Shown: one piece after another, positions 31,893 to 43,300 of the stretch
Numbering within the stretch: position 1 is the stretch's first letter
How the letters are laid out: every line of letters begins with the position of its first letter
NCBI RefSeq assembly: GCF_040958095.1
Contig: NC_091237.1
Span: 11,822,428-11,886,427 of the forward strand
Length of the DNA stretch: 64,000 bases
Source of the DNA: Procambarus clarkii
Lineage: Eukaryota > Arthropoda > Malacostraca > Decapoda > Cambaridae
Direction: 5' to 3'
Translations under genes and position numbers: made by a program
Notes under the pieces: generated by a model
What the model was told of the DNA's origin: nothing
The model's input: the letters and a program-made list of their open reading frames with translations, nothing else
The model's database searches: none

Positions 31893-34800
31893 TACACCTT
31901 GTTTTGTGTTACGGTACACCTTGTGTTGTGTTATGGTACACCTTGTGTTGTGTTACGGTACACCTTGTGTTGTGTTATGGTACACCTTGTGTTGTGTTAT
32001 GGTACACCTTGTGTTGTGTTACGGTACACCTTGTGTTGTGTTATGATACACCTTGTGTTGTGTTATGATACACCTTGTGTTGTGTTATGGTACACCTTGT
32101 GTTGTGTTATGGTACACCTTGTGTTGTGTTACGGTACACCTTGTGTTGTGTTATGGTACACCTTGTGTTGTGTTACGGTACACCTTGTGTTGTGTTACGG
32201 TACACCTTGCGTCGTTGTGTTATGGTACACCATGTGTTGTGTTATGGTACACCTTGTGTTGTGTTATGGTACACCTTGTGTTGTGTTATGGTACACCTTG
32301 TGTTGTGTTACGGTACACCTTGTGTTGTGTTATGGTACACCTTGTGTTGTGTTATGGTACACCTTGTGTTGTGTTATGGTACACCTTTTGTTGTGTTATG
32401 GTACACCATGTGTTGTGTTATGGTACACCTTGTGTTGTGTTATGGTACACCTTTTGTTGTGTTATGGTACACCATGTGTTGTGTTACGGTACACCATGTG
32501 TTGTTGTGTTATGGTACACTTTGTGTCGTAGTGTTATGGTACACCTTGTGTCGTAGTGTTATGGTACACCTTGTGTTGTTGTGTTATGGTACACCTTGTG
32601 TTGTGTTACGGTACACCATGTGTTGTGTTACGGTACACCATGTGTTGTTGTGTTATGGTACACCTTGTGTCGTAGTGTTATGGTACACCTTGTGTCGTTG
32701 TGTTATGGTACACCTTGTGTTGTGTTACGGTACACCTTGTGTTGTGTTATGGTACACCATGTGTTGTGTTACGGTACACCATGTGTTGTTGTGTTATGGT
32801 ACACCTTGTGTCGTAGTGTTATGGTACACCTTGTGTTGTTGTGTTATGGTACACCTTGTGTTGTGTTACGGTACACCATGTGTTGTGTTACGGTACACCA
32901 TGTGTTGTTGTGTTATGGTACACCTTGTGTCGTAGTGTTATGGTACACCTTGTGTCGTTGTGTTATGGTACACCTTGTGTTGTGTTACGGTACACCTTGT
33001 GTTGTGTTATGGTACACCATGTGTTGTGTTACGGTACACCATGTGTTGTTGTGTTATGGTACACCTTGTGTTGTGTTACGGTACACCTTGTGTCGTTGTG
33101 TTATGGTACACCTTGTGTTGTGTTACGGTACAACTTGTGTTGTGTTACGGTACACCTTGTGTCGTTGTGTTATGGTACACCTTGTGTTGTGTTATGGTAC
33201 ACCTTGTGTTGTGTTATGGTACACCTTGTGTTGTGTTACGGTACACCTTGTGTTGTGTTATGGTACACCTTGTGTTGTGTTATGGTACACCTTGTGTTGT
33301 GTTATGGTACACCTTTTGTTGTGTTATGGTACACCATGTGTTGTGTTATGGTACACCTTGTGTTGTGTTATGGTACACCTTTTGTTGTGTTATGGTACAC
33401 CATGTGTTGTGTTACGGTACACCATGTGTTGTTGTGTTATGGTACACCTTGTGTCGTAGTGTTATGGTACACCTTGTGTCGTAGTGTTATGGTACACCTT
33501 GTGTTGTTGTGTTATGGTACACCTTGTGTTGTGTTACGGTACACCATGTGTTGTGTTACGGTACACCATGTGTTGTTGTGTTATGGTACACCTTGTGTCG
33601 TAGTGTTATGGTACACCTTGTGTCGTTGTGTTATGGTACACCTTGTGTTGTGTTACGGTACACCTTGTGTTGTGTTATGGTACACCATGTGTTGTGTTAC
33701 GGTACACCATGTGTTGTTGTGTTATGGTACACCTTGTGTTGTGTTACGGTACACCTTGTGTCGTTGTGTTATGGTACACCTTGTGTTGTGTTACGGTACA
33801 ACTTGTGTTGTGTTACGGTACACCTTGTGTCGTTGTGTTATGGTACACCTTGTGTTGTGTTACGGTACATCTTGTGTTGTGTTACGGTACACCTTGTGTC
33901 GTTGTGTTATGGTACACCTTGTGTTGTGTTACGGTGCATCTTGTGTCGTTGTGTTATGGTACACCTTGTGTTGTGTTACGGTACATCTTGTGTTGTGTTA
34001 CGGTACACCTTGTGTCGTTGTGTTATGGTACACCTTGTGTTGTGTTACGGTACATCTTGTGTTGTGTTACGGTACACCTTGTGTCGTTGTGTTATGGTAC
34101 ACCTTGTGTTGTGTTACGGTGCATCTTGTGTCGTTGTGTTATGGTACACCATGTGTTGTGTTACGGTACATCTTGTGTTGTGTTACGGTACACCTTGTGT
34201 CGTTGTGTTATGGTACACCTTGTGTTGTGTTACGGTGCATCTTGTGTCGTTGTGTTATGGTACACCTTGTGTTGTGTTACGGTACATCTTGTGTTGTGTT
34301 ACGGTACATCTTGTGTCGTTGTGTTATGGTACACCTTGTGTTGTGTTACGGTGCATCTTGTGTCGTTGTGTTATGGTACACCTTGTGTTGTGTTACGGTA
34401 CATCTTGTGTTGTGTTACGGTACATCTTGTGTCGTTGTGTTATGGTACACCTTGTGTTGTGTTACGGTACATCTTGTGTTGTGTTACGGTACACCTTGTG
34501 TTATGGTACACCTTGTGTTGTGTTACGGTACATCTTGTGTCGTTGTGTTATGGTACACCTTGTGTTGTGTTACGGTACATCTTGTGTTGTGTTATGGTAC
34601 ACCTTGTGTTATGGTACACCTTGTGTTGTGTTACGGTGCATCTTGTGTCGTTGTGTTATGGTACACCTTGTGTTGTGTTACGGTACATCTTGTGTTGTGT
34701 TACGGTACACCTTGTGTCGTTGTGTTATGGTACACCTTGTGTTGTGTTACGGTACATCTTGTGTTGTGTTACGGTACACCTTGTGTTATGGTACACCTTG

Positions 34801-35832
34801 TGTTGTGTTACGGTACATCTTGTGTCGTTGTGTTATGGTACACCTTGTGTTGTGTTACGGTACATCTTGTGTTGTGTTACGGTACACCTTGTGTTGTGTT
34901 ACGGTACACCTTGTGTCGTTGTGTTATGGTACACCTTGTGTTGTGTTACGGTACACCTTGTGTTGTGTTATGGTACACCATGTGTTGTGTTACGGTACAC
35001 CTTGTGTCGTTGTGTTATGGTACACCTTGTGTTGTGTTACGGTACACCTAGTGTCGTTGTGTTATGGTACACCATGTGTTGTGTTACGGTACACCTAGTG
35101 TCGTTGTGTTATGGTACACCATGTGTTGTGTTACGGTACACCATGTGTTGTTGTGTTATGGTACACCTTGTGTTGTGTTATGGTACACCTTGTGTTGTGT
35201 TACGGTACACCTTGTGTTGTGTTACGGTACACCATGTGTTGTGTTATGGTACACCTTGTGTTGTTGTGTTACGGTACACCATGTGTTGTTGTGTTACGGT
35301 ACACCATGTGTTGTTGTGTTACGGTACACCATGTGTTGTTGTGTTACGGTACACCATGTGTTGTGTTACGGTACACCATGTGTTGTTGTGTTATGGTACA
35401 CCTTGTGTTGTTGTGTTACGGTACACCATGTGTTGTGTTACGGTACACCATGTGTTGTGTTATGGTACACCTTGTGTTGTTGTGTTACGGTACACCATGT
35501 GTTGTGTTACGGTACACCATGTGTTGTGTTACGGTACACCATGTGTTGTGTTACGGTACACCATGTGTTGTGTTACGGTACACCATGTGTTGTTGTGTTA
35601 CGGTACACCATGTGTTGTGTTACGGTACACCATGTGTTGTGTTACGGTACACCTTGTGTTGTTGTGTTACGGTACACCATGTGTTGTGTTACGGTACACC
35701 ATGTGTTGTTGTGTTACGGTACACCATGTGTTGTTGTGTTACGGTACACCATGTGTTGTTGTGTTACGGTACACCATGTGTTGTTGTGTTACGGTACACC
35801 ATGTGTTGTTGTGTTATGGTACACAATTTGTG
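31893..35832. repeat. 22/25-bp tandem array with large internal duplications
   Basis: The basic 22-bp unit begins gtacaccttgtgttgtgtta. A 25-bp form has an extra tgt/cgt triplet (tgtgttgttgtg or tgtcgttgtg). Common changes are acacc-a-tgtg, acatctt and tgcatc. Diagnostic variants show duplicated blocks of about 260, 668 and 928 bp. All frames on this strand are open because the unit lacks stops. The resulting frames of up to 789 codons are artefacts. Confidence 0.97.
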
Positions 35833-36111
35833 TTGTTTGTAACTTTTCCCTGCTCCCTCCCATGTTGTGAAGGTCCTCCTTCTAGAACTCTCACAGCACT
35901 TGGGTTCGATCCCCGTCGTGTGGTGCGATATTATACAGGTCTTCAGACAGCTGAAGGTGGCGACCACGCACTTAGGGCTGTCTTTGGCGTCTCTTAAGAA
36001 CTCCTCGACTTCCCTGATGCCTCCTAAGGTCTTGATCGGGACCCGCGGTGATAGAACGGATTAGTTGCTCTATGAGAACACCATTACAACTGACGTACAA
36101 AAACATGTCTC
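35833..36111. other. Spacer, nothing recognised
   Basis: Non-repetitive sequence of about 280 bp. Some triplet patterns look exon-like, but no frame can be supported. Confidence 0.3.
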
Positions 36112-36295
36112 ATTGTTGACCAGACCACACACTAGAAATTGAAGGGACGACGACGTTTCGGTCCGTCCTGGACCATTCTCAAGTCGATTTGAGAATGGTC
36201 CAGGACGGACCGAAACGTCGTCGTCCCTTCAATTTCTAGTGTGTGGTCTGGTCAACATACTTCAGCCACGTTATTGTGACTCATCGCCTGCACAC
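36112..36295. mobile_element. Hairpin (palindromic) element, copy 2, near perfect
   Basis: The left arm (about 36112-36185) and right arm (about 36187-36256) are almost perfect reverse complements. Each contains gaagggacgacgacgtttcg, and its inverse runs ttgagaatggtccaggacgg then accgaaacgtcg. The element ends with tcagccacgttattgtgact then catcgcctgca, a flank present at all three copies on one side only. Confidence 0.9.
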
Positions 36296-36352
36296 GTCTC
36301 ATGTTATAGAGGAATTACAGTTATGGATGAGAATACAGTTTACCTGTACTTG

Positions 36353-36463
36353 GCCCCTCCCCTAGTTTGTCTCCCCCCCTCCTCCCTTCCCTCCTCACCC
36401 CCCTTTCCCTCCTCCTCCCCCCCCCCTCTTCCCCCCCTTCCTCCTCCTGTCCCTCCCAGCTTC
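36353..36463. other. Long polypyrimidine (C-rich) tract
   Basis: About 110 bp of almost pure C/T on the plus strand with several runs of seven or more C. It may form triplex or i-motif/G4 structures. Confidence 0.8.
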
Positions 36464-36479
36464 ACCTGAGACTAGGCTT

Positions 36480-37545
36480 CTCTTGTGATAACTTGATCTA
36501 AATAGCTGTTGATTTATTTGGTCGACAGCTCGTATGATTACTGATGGGGGAAATTCTCCCATTATTCTTCTTCTTTGTGGTTTCTCGAAGGAGACCTTGT
36601 ATGCATGAAGGTTTCCTGTTCCTGATGACTGTTCAAGGTGGTGGTGTGAGACTCACAGTTCCCTTCTCTAAAAATCCTGTAATTTGAAAATTAATTTAGG
36701 ATTTTTTTGTTTTCCAAAACAGCAAGTTGAGGGTCTTGTGGTAGGTTAGGAGGGCAGGAAGTTCTCCTAAGGTTTCAAAACGTCGTGAAAACCGTTAATT
36801 GACAGTTTCCTCTCCTAACAACCTAAGCCAGAGGACCCAAAGCAGAAAACGGGACAGTACGTCACTTCCCTAAGCCGATTTAATTTTGAATTACGTCCTT
36901 TTTTTTTAGCCCGAGTGCGCATACGGGCGAAAAGCGACATAATTTGTAAGAGGACGAGTTGCACAGTCGGTCATCAATGTTTATAATTTGGCAAGGCTTG
37001 AAATTTGTTTTTAAAATTAAACATTTAAGTTGATGCGTGTCGGCAAAGGTTGGGTGTTGTGTGGCCGGTGTCGGCTAATTGCTGCTAGGCTTTGTAAAGT
37101 TTCTAGTTGAGGAAATTGATTTCGTAAATGGGTTTATGTTTGAGAGTTAGCTACAATTAATTCAATTATAAAAACTCGGTCTGGGTGTAATGAATAGGGG
37201 GAACTGTTGTAGTTCTCTGAGTAATGTTTACACTTTTTATGTATGTTGGATCTTAAAGCTTAAGGGAGGCATTATGACACTTGGTTTGTGGTTGCGTCTG
37301 TTGGTCTTGACGGTCATAGACAGAGCGTGTTGGATATGTGGGCGTGCGTGGGCGTGTGTGGGCGAGCGTGGGCGTGTGTGGGTCCAGTAACAGTTCCTCA
37401 TGTCTAGACCATTGGGAGTTGTGTTTGGGTAAGATTGCGAGCGTAAATATCCACTTTAACAACATCACCGCACCAGTCGGATGGCACCAGCTCTGGCGTA
37501 CACATTCATAACACTTGGAGCATAATACAAATAACAACAAGGCTA
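36480..37545. other. About 1 kb without a supported gene
   Basis: Only a short ggcgtgtgtg-type 10-bp repeat (37335-37382) stands out. No protein similarity was recognised. Confidence 0.35.
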
Positions 37546-37550
37546 ATAAT

Positions 37551-37800
37551 GCAGCCCGTCCTCATGTACAAAGATCCAAGCTCGTTAATCCAGCCGCCAA
37601 GCCCCCTGTTTATGAATGAAAAGCGGTTTACAAACGACTCACAACTGATGACATCCGAACACTTCCGGAACAAGTGCTTCGCTCACATCCTCTGCTCGAA
37701 CTACAATTCTATAAATGCTTCATCCACGAACTTCAAAAACAAATAATCACCAACAGAACCTAAACACCTAACCTAACCTACACCTAACTATACATATAAG
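37551..37800 (+). repeat. Interspersed repeat family R1, copy 3
   Basis: This contains ctgtttatgaatgaaaagcg, acacttccggaacaagtgct and aatcaccaacagaacc, then cacctaacctaacc. It is collinear with 13160-13420. The sequence continues to about 37930 with ttgatgattgcgtctgg and ctttaaccagcc, similar to the 13560-13890 region. Confidence 0.75.
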
Positions 37801-38279
37801 TTTTATGTATAATAATATTTTATATATGAAAACAAACCAATGTTTAATACACAGTATGTTAAAATTGATGATTGCGTCTGGCGGGTGGGGGGGGGGGGCG
37901 GCCGCTGCTTTAACCAGCCTAGTGTGAGGACGGGTTGAATAATGAGAATGAATATCGAGATCAGCAGTCGTCAGACTCGGGGAAGCTGAACAACCTCAGT
38001 TTACACTTGGCTTGTGCTGTGTTAACGGAGTGACTAGTGCACAACCAGTATGGACGCCTGTACTCCATACCATAGTATTCCCCTACTAGTACCACTAATA
38101 TTAATCTCTTCTATAACACTATAATGTGCTTACAAGTTAGGATTGTGAGTTGCTACTGGGATGCGATATGTTTTTCACTGGGTTGCAAGGTAATATAATT
38201 GACTTTAGGAGTGAGTCATATTCCGTTAATTTTGGGCTGTCAAAGGAAGGAATATATACCATTCAGGCTTGTTTGCATA

Positions 38280-38280
<1 letters not shown>
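37801..38280. other. R1 downstream region and unrecognised sequence
   Basis: This includes a run of about 11 G at about 37887-37899 and then unique-looking sequence up to the (TA)n tract at 38281. No gene is supported. Confidence 0.35.

Positions 38281-38321
<41 letters not shown>
38281..38321. repeat. (TA)n tract
   Basis: About 40 bp of TA at the left boundary of the third palindromic element. Confidence 0.96.
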
Positions 38322-38327
<6 letters not shown>

Positions 38328-38690
38328 ACCTAGTAGCCAGAAGGTCGTGCTCGGCCTACTATGCAAGGCCCGATTTGCCTAATAAGCCAAGTTTTCCTGA
38401 ATTAATATATTTTCTCTAATTTTGTTCTTAAGAAATGATAAAGCTACCCATTTCATTATGTATGATGTCAATTTTTTTTTTATTGGAGTTAAAATTAACG
38501 TAGATATATGACCGAATCTAACCAACCTTACCTACCCTAACCTAACTTATCTTTATAGGTTAGGTAGCCAAAAAAGTTAAGTTAGGTTAGGTTAGGTAGT
38601 TGAAAAACAAATAATTCATGAAAACATGGCTTATTAGGCAAATCGGGCCTTGCATAGTAGGCTGAGAAGTGCGTTCTGGCTACTAGGTAC

Positions 38691-38696
<6 letters not shown>
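38321..38696. mobile_element. (TA)n-flanked palindromic element, copy 3
   Basis: Left end atgttgtacctagtagccag. Right end ctggctactaggtacgacat, nearly its inverse. Both arms continue through gcaaggcccgatttgcctaa and its complement. The interior has attggagttaaaattaacgt and CCTAA/TTAGG-type runs at 38515-38605. It is flanked by (TA)n on both sides. Confidence 0.87.

Positions 38697-38740
<44 letters not shown>
38694..38740. repeat. (TA)n tract at LTR element insertion site
   Basis: About 46 bp of TA. The LTR retrotransposon lies between this and the (TA)n tract at 44739, so it split one original (TA)n tract. Confidence 0.96.
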
Positions 38741-38744
<4 letters not shown>

Positions 38745-39430
38745 GACAATAATCTCCTTCAAGAGATTGAGCCTGCTCTTCCCTTCATAATTACGTCGTC
38801 ACAATTATATAAAAGACTATGGAAGAAATGTCAAACAACGACAACAACACCAGCACCAGCAAGGCTTGCCAGGGTGAGCAGAAACGTATGCAACCAGCCA
38901 CCTGTTCGAACTCCAACCACCAAACTACCCGTTGATCGCTACGACTCCGCTGATTGGTCGCCGGTCTGGCTGCACCTGCACTCGCCCCCAATACTACCTG
39001 ATGTCTGGGGCCACCCCAACATCAGTCCTCAGAATGTTCAGTGCTTTCGTAGCCAGCACACCTCCCAGCTAGACTCTAGAGTGTACTGAGAGAGGTGGTG
39101 GCTTTAAGCCAATATTCCAGCACCTCCCACTTACTGTTGTATTGCACTTCTTGTTATTTTGCCTTAACGTAACTTTTCATTTTGTCATTTAAGTATTCTT
39201 ATTATTTTGATTCATTGATTTTATTATAAGAATTTGTTTGTGCATTATTTTCATGTTTTGATTTATTTAACGTAATTAAAATTTCATTGTTAAAGTTTAC
39301 TTGTGTTTTGTGTGTCTTCTCCTTACCTTACCACAGACGAAGTTCCAGTTTTCTATTTTTTTTTATAACTATGTGACGAGGCCATACCCCTAGCCTTAAA
39401 CAGCCGAACACCAACGCGTTACCGTCACAA
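38741..39430 (+). repeat. 5' LTR (690 bp)
   Basis: Begins TTGTGACAAT and ends GTCACAA, so the ends form a 7-bp inverted repeat (TTGTGAC/GTCACAA) around the usual TG...CA. A TATA box, tatataaaag, lies at 38806-38815. By eye the sequence has no differences from the 3' LTR. The flanking target repeat is consistent with 4 bp (TATA), but the (TA)n context prevents a unique call. Confidence 0.95.
38806..38815 (+). promoter_or_regulatory. TATA box of the 5' LTR
   Basis: tatataaaag, about 65 bp inside the LTR. It is repeated at 44114-44123 in the 3' LTR. Confidence 0.65.
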
Positions 39431-40323
39431 GTTATATGGGGGCCTGTCCTAGGAGCTTCACTCAGGTACTGGTGCCAAGTGGTAATTTATGGTAAGCGTA
39501 TTTAACTTTGTTAACGTAGCTTTACTAATTTTTCATTCAATTTCATTTTTTATAAGGTGCGGTGTATTGTGCATTACGAGAGTAACATATAGTGAAGGTG
39601 AGACAACTTTGGATTACGTGGTGACTGTAGGCCGCAGTCATACTCTTAATTGGTCATCTCTCCCTCCTTGTTATTACTCGTATTTACCATCTATGTCCCT
39701 TGAATATTTCTCATTCTGACAGATCATCATATTGGTACCCTGGTACTGTGGTCTGCCCCGGGTCAAGAGTACCCAATCTTCTGCAATCTGACTGTAGGAG
39801 GACAAAGAGGGCCATAGTTCCTCTAGCTCGAACTTTAGTTGCTGAGTTGGGACCTCAGCAGCAGTTCTCGTCACAAGTTGACACCTCGCACCCCTACACG
39901 TCAGTCAGAGATGATGATACATACAACGGTAGGGAATTAGCTTATTTTTTCAGAGCACAAAAGTTCGCTAATTCTGTAAGTATCATATTAAATTCAGTAG
40001 GAAAAACTTGCTTTATGTCCTATAGAGACTTGGCAAGGTATGCCTACATCCTTGGACTACCAATTTTACTTTTGAAGCATTTAACTGTTTCATTTGTTTT
40101 CGAAACTTTGTTTCATTTGTTAGTAGGATTTTCTTGCCCTTATTCTCTTACATGAGTACCGGGTACAAGATTTCCTGCGCCCTTGATTTAATTTAATCAT
40201 TTAATATCTTTCACTTAACGTTAATTGTTAAAGATCACACAGGATAGGTACCAGTTGCCACGTTGTCCTGTTTCTGACATTTCATTATTGAACATTCGTG
40301 TACCTTTATTTGCTAATTTCACC
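39431..40323 (+). other. Leader region of the LTR element
   Basis: Almost 900 bp between the LTR and the likely gag start. A 151-codon frame (39700-40155) has no domain I recognise. A GTAAGC at about 39491 could serve as a splice donor. The 3' half is AT-rich. It probably holds packaging and splicing signals, which is inference only. Confidence 0.5.
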
Positions 40324-43300
40324 ATGTTTCGTCTCCAAACTTTCCGTGCAAATCCAGCAGGTGAAATAGGGACTTTGAGTCGTGCCAAGAGGACTGAACT
40401 ACAAACTCTTGCACATGAGTATCAACTAGAAGTTCCCTACCAAGCCAACAAAAATGACCTACACAACCTGTTGCTGGATTACTATTTAGAGCAAGGTAAG
40501 ATAGACTCTGAAACTCATGAAACTTACTATATTGCAGATAAAACTGATTTGGCAACGCTGAAACTCAAACTAGAGCTGGCCAAGATTGAACGTGAGCAGC
40601 AAAGGGAAGCCCTCGAACAACAAGAACGAGCAGCTGCCATACGAAGAGAAGAACAAGAACGCGGACTCGCCCTCCAGGAACGTGAGGTTGCCCTACTCCA
40701 GGAGCGGGAACGAGTACAGCTTGAAACACTCCAGGAGCGGGAACGAGTACAGCTTGAAACCAAACGACGAGAGTTGGAGATGCAACGCGAACATGACAAG
40801 CAACAAGCGACTCTGGCTCTTGAGTGTCGTCAACGGGAATACACGTTGGAAACTTCACACTTCACTCAACGCCAACAAGCTACTGCCAATCTTCCCGTCA
40901 GTTTTAATATATCACATGCAAGTAAGTTAATGCCATCCTTTGTAGAAGCAGAAGTTGATGTGTTCTTTACCACCTTTGAAACCCTTGCTAATCAACTCAG
41001 TTGGCCTGTCGACCAATGGGCAACACTTCTCAGAGTCCATCTTACAGGTAGAGCTGCAGTCACACTCAGTACTTTGGCGTCTGAGAATGACTACTACACT
41101 CTGAAACAAGCAGTGTTAGACGCCTACCTACTTTCCACCGAAAGTTATAGAAGGAAATTCCGTGACCACCTGAAGGCAAGTACCACTACCTTCCTCGAGT
41201 TTGCTAACACGAAACGGAGGTATTTCATGAAATGGCTGGAAGCAGCACATGTCTCTACTTTTACAGAACTCGTCAACCTGATGCTTGTTGAAGAATTCTT
41301 GAGACGTGTGCCGCCTCCTGTCCGCCTCTACTTAGCAGATAAAGAAGAAACCGACTACCTGAAGTGTGCTAAGTCGGCTGACACTTACAGCCTCATCCAC
41401 CGGCTGACACCTGAACCATCCTCCAGTAAGAAGTCGTGGTACAGTTACGAGAAGGTGAGCCCCGATCAAGCTGGTTCACAACTGTACTGCAAGTATTGTA
41501 GACTCTATGGACATACCATAGACAAGTGTGGTAAGTCTCAATACAAGGGAACCACTGACCAACAACGACCCAAACCAACTCCTCCTAAGTCCGGTAAGCC
41601 TGTGATGAATGTTGGTGTTGATGTTAATGATCTTTCTCTTTTCAGTAACCACCTGTATACTGGAACTGTCTCTGCCAACGGTTCAAATCCGGAGGGACGT
41701 TTCAAATTGAAGATCTTGAGGGACACAGCGGCTCTACAATCGATCATCTTGAAGTCGGCTGTGCCCAACATAGTCTACACCGGGGAAACAGTCTTCATCA
41801 CTGACCTCACTGCTACCACTCCATACCCTCTCGCCAGAGTCCACCTGGATTGTCCCTACGTGAACGGGGAAGTCCAAGTCGCCGTCAGGGAAAAGCCTTT
41901 TCCCATGCCTGGAGTGCAACTTCTCCTAGGCAACGACTTGGCAGAAGACCTGCAACCAACCAACCTGATCGTCATGGACAAACCCCAGGTGTGTAACTCT
42001 GTGCCAAGTAATCCTATTCTCGAGTATGTTCCAGCAGAGGTTCAAGAGAGTGATGAAGTTTCTCCTCCGGTTCTCGTGACCACCCGTGCACAAGCCGCAC
42101 GTCCACAGCCAGCTGACTCTACTGCCACCGCTGTCCCTCAAGACCCTCAGAAACTACCCCCGCATCTGACCAAGTTGGAGTTCCGTAAGTTGCAGAGGGA
42201 AGATCTTACTTTAACACCATTGTTTTTCCAGGCTGAGACTCAACCCGACAGTATTCCTGGGTTCTTCCTAGAGAACGACTTGCTCTACCGCAGATATAGA
42301 CCCAGTAAACTGAAGGAGGAGGACGATTGGGCCAACACCGAACAACTTGTGATTCCCACCAGCCTGCGGCCCACTATTCTACACCTGGCCCACGGAGCAT
42401 TCTCCCACTACGGCTTCAACAAGACTTACCATGGGATTCGTCAAGACTACTACTGGCCAGGTATGGTAAACAACGTCAAACAGTACGTAAAACAGTGTCA
42501 TACATGTCAGATGGCAGGCAAACCGAACGTCTCCATTCCCAGAGCACCACTGATTCCCATACAGGTGCCTGCGGAACCTTTCCACAGACTCATAATAGAC
42601 TGTGTTGGTCCTTTACCTCGGACCAGTTCAGGTAACGCCTACATCCTAACCATCCTGTGTCCTACCACCAGATTTCCCATAGCAGTTCCAGTGAAGAACA
42701 TCACGGCTGCTACGGTTATCAAACATCTACTGAAGATCTTCACTCAATACGGATTTCCCATGGAGATTCAAAGTGACTGTGGCACCAACTTCACCAGTGA
42801 TCTCTTCAAAAGGACACTGGAGGAGTTCAACATCAAACAGGTATTGTCCAGCCCCTATCATCCTGCTTCACAGGGTTCTCTTGAACGTAGTCATCAGACC
42901 ATCAAAGCACTCTTGAAAAAGTTTTGTAGTGAAACCTCAAAGGATTGGGATAAGCAGATTGACCTAATAATGTGTATTTTCAGAAGTCTCCCCAATGAGT
43001 CCCTAGGAGTATCTCCTTATGAGATGCTCTACGGCCGTAAGTGCCGTACTCCCCTTAAGGCTTTCAAAGACTCTCTCAGAGATGCCACCTTCAGTGAGCA
43101 TCAGAATGTGCCCCAGTTTCTTCAAAACCTTCAACACATTCTAGAGAGAGTCCACCGCTTTGCTCATGATAATCTATTGAAAGCCCAGGTGAGAATGAAG
43201 ACTCATTACGACCAGACCAGCAAAGTAAGAAAATTCAAGCCGGGAGACTTCGTCCTTGCTTATTTCCCTATCCCAGGTTCACCTTTACAAAACAGATTTT

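Noticed and set aside
31899-35997. Frames up to 789 codons rich in Cys, Val and Leu resembling membrane proteins
   Set aside because: They come from the 22/25-bp array. All three plus-strand frames give the same peptide pattern, which excludes real coding selection.
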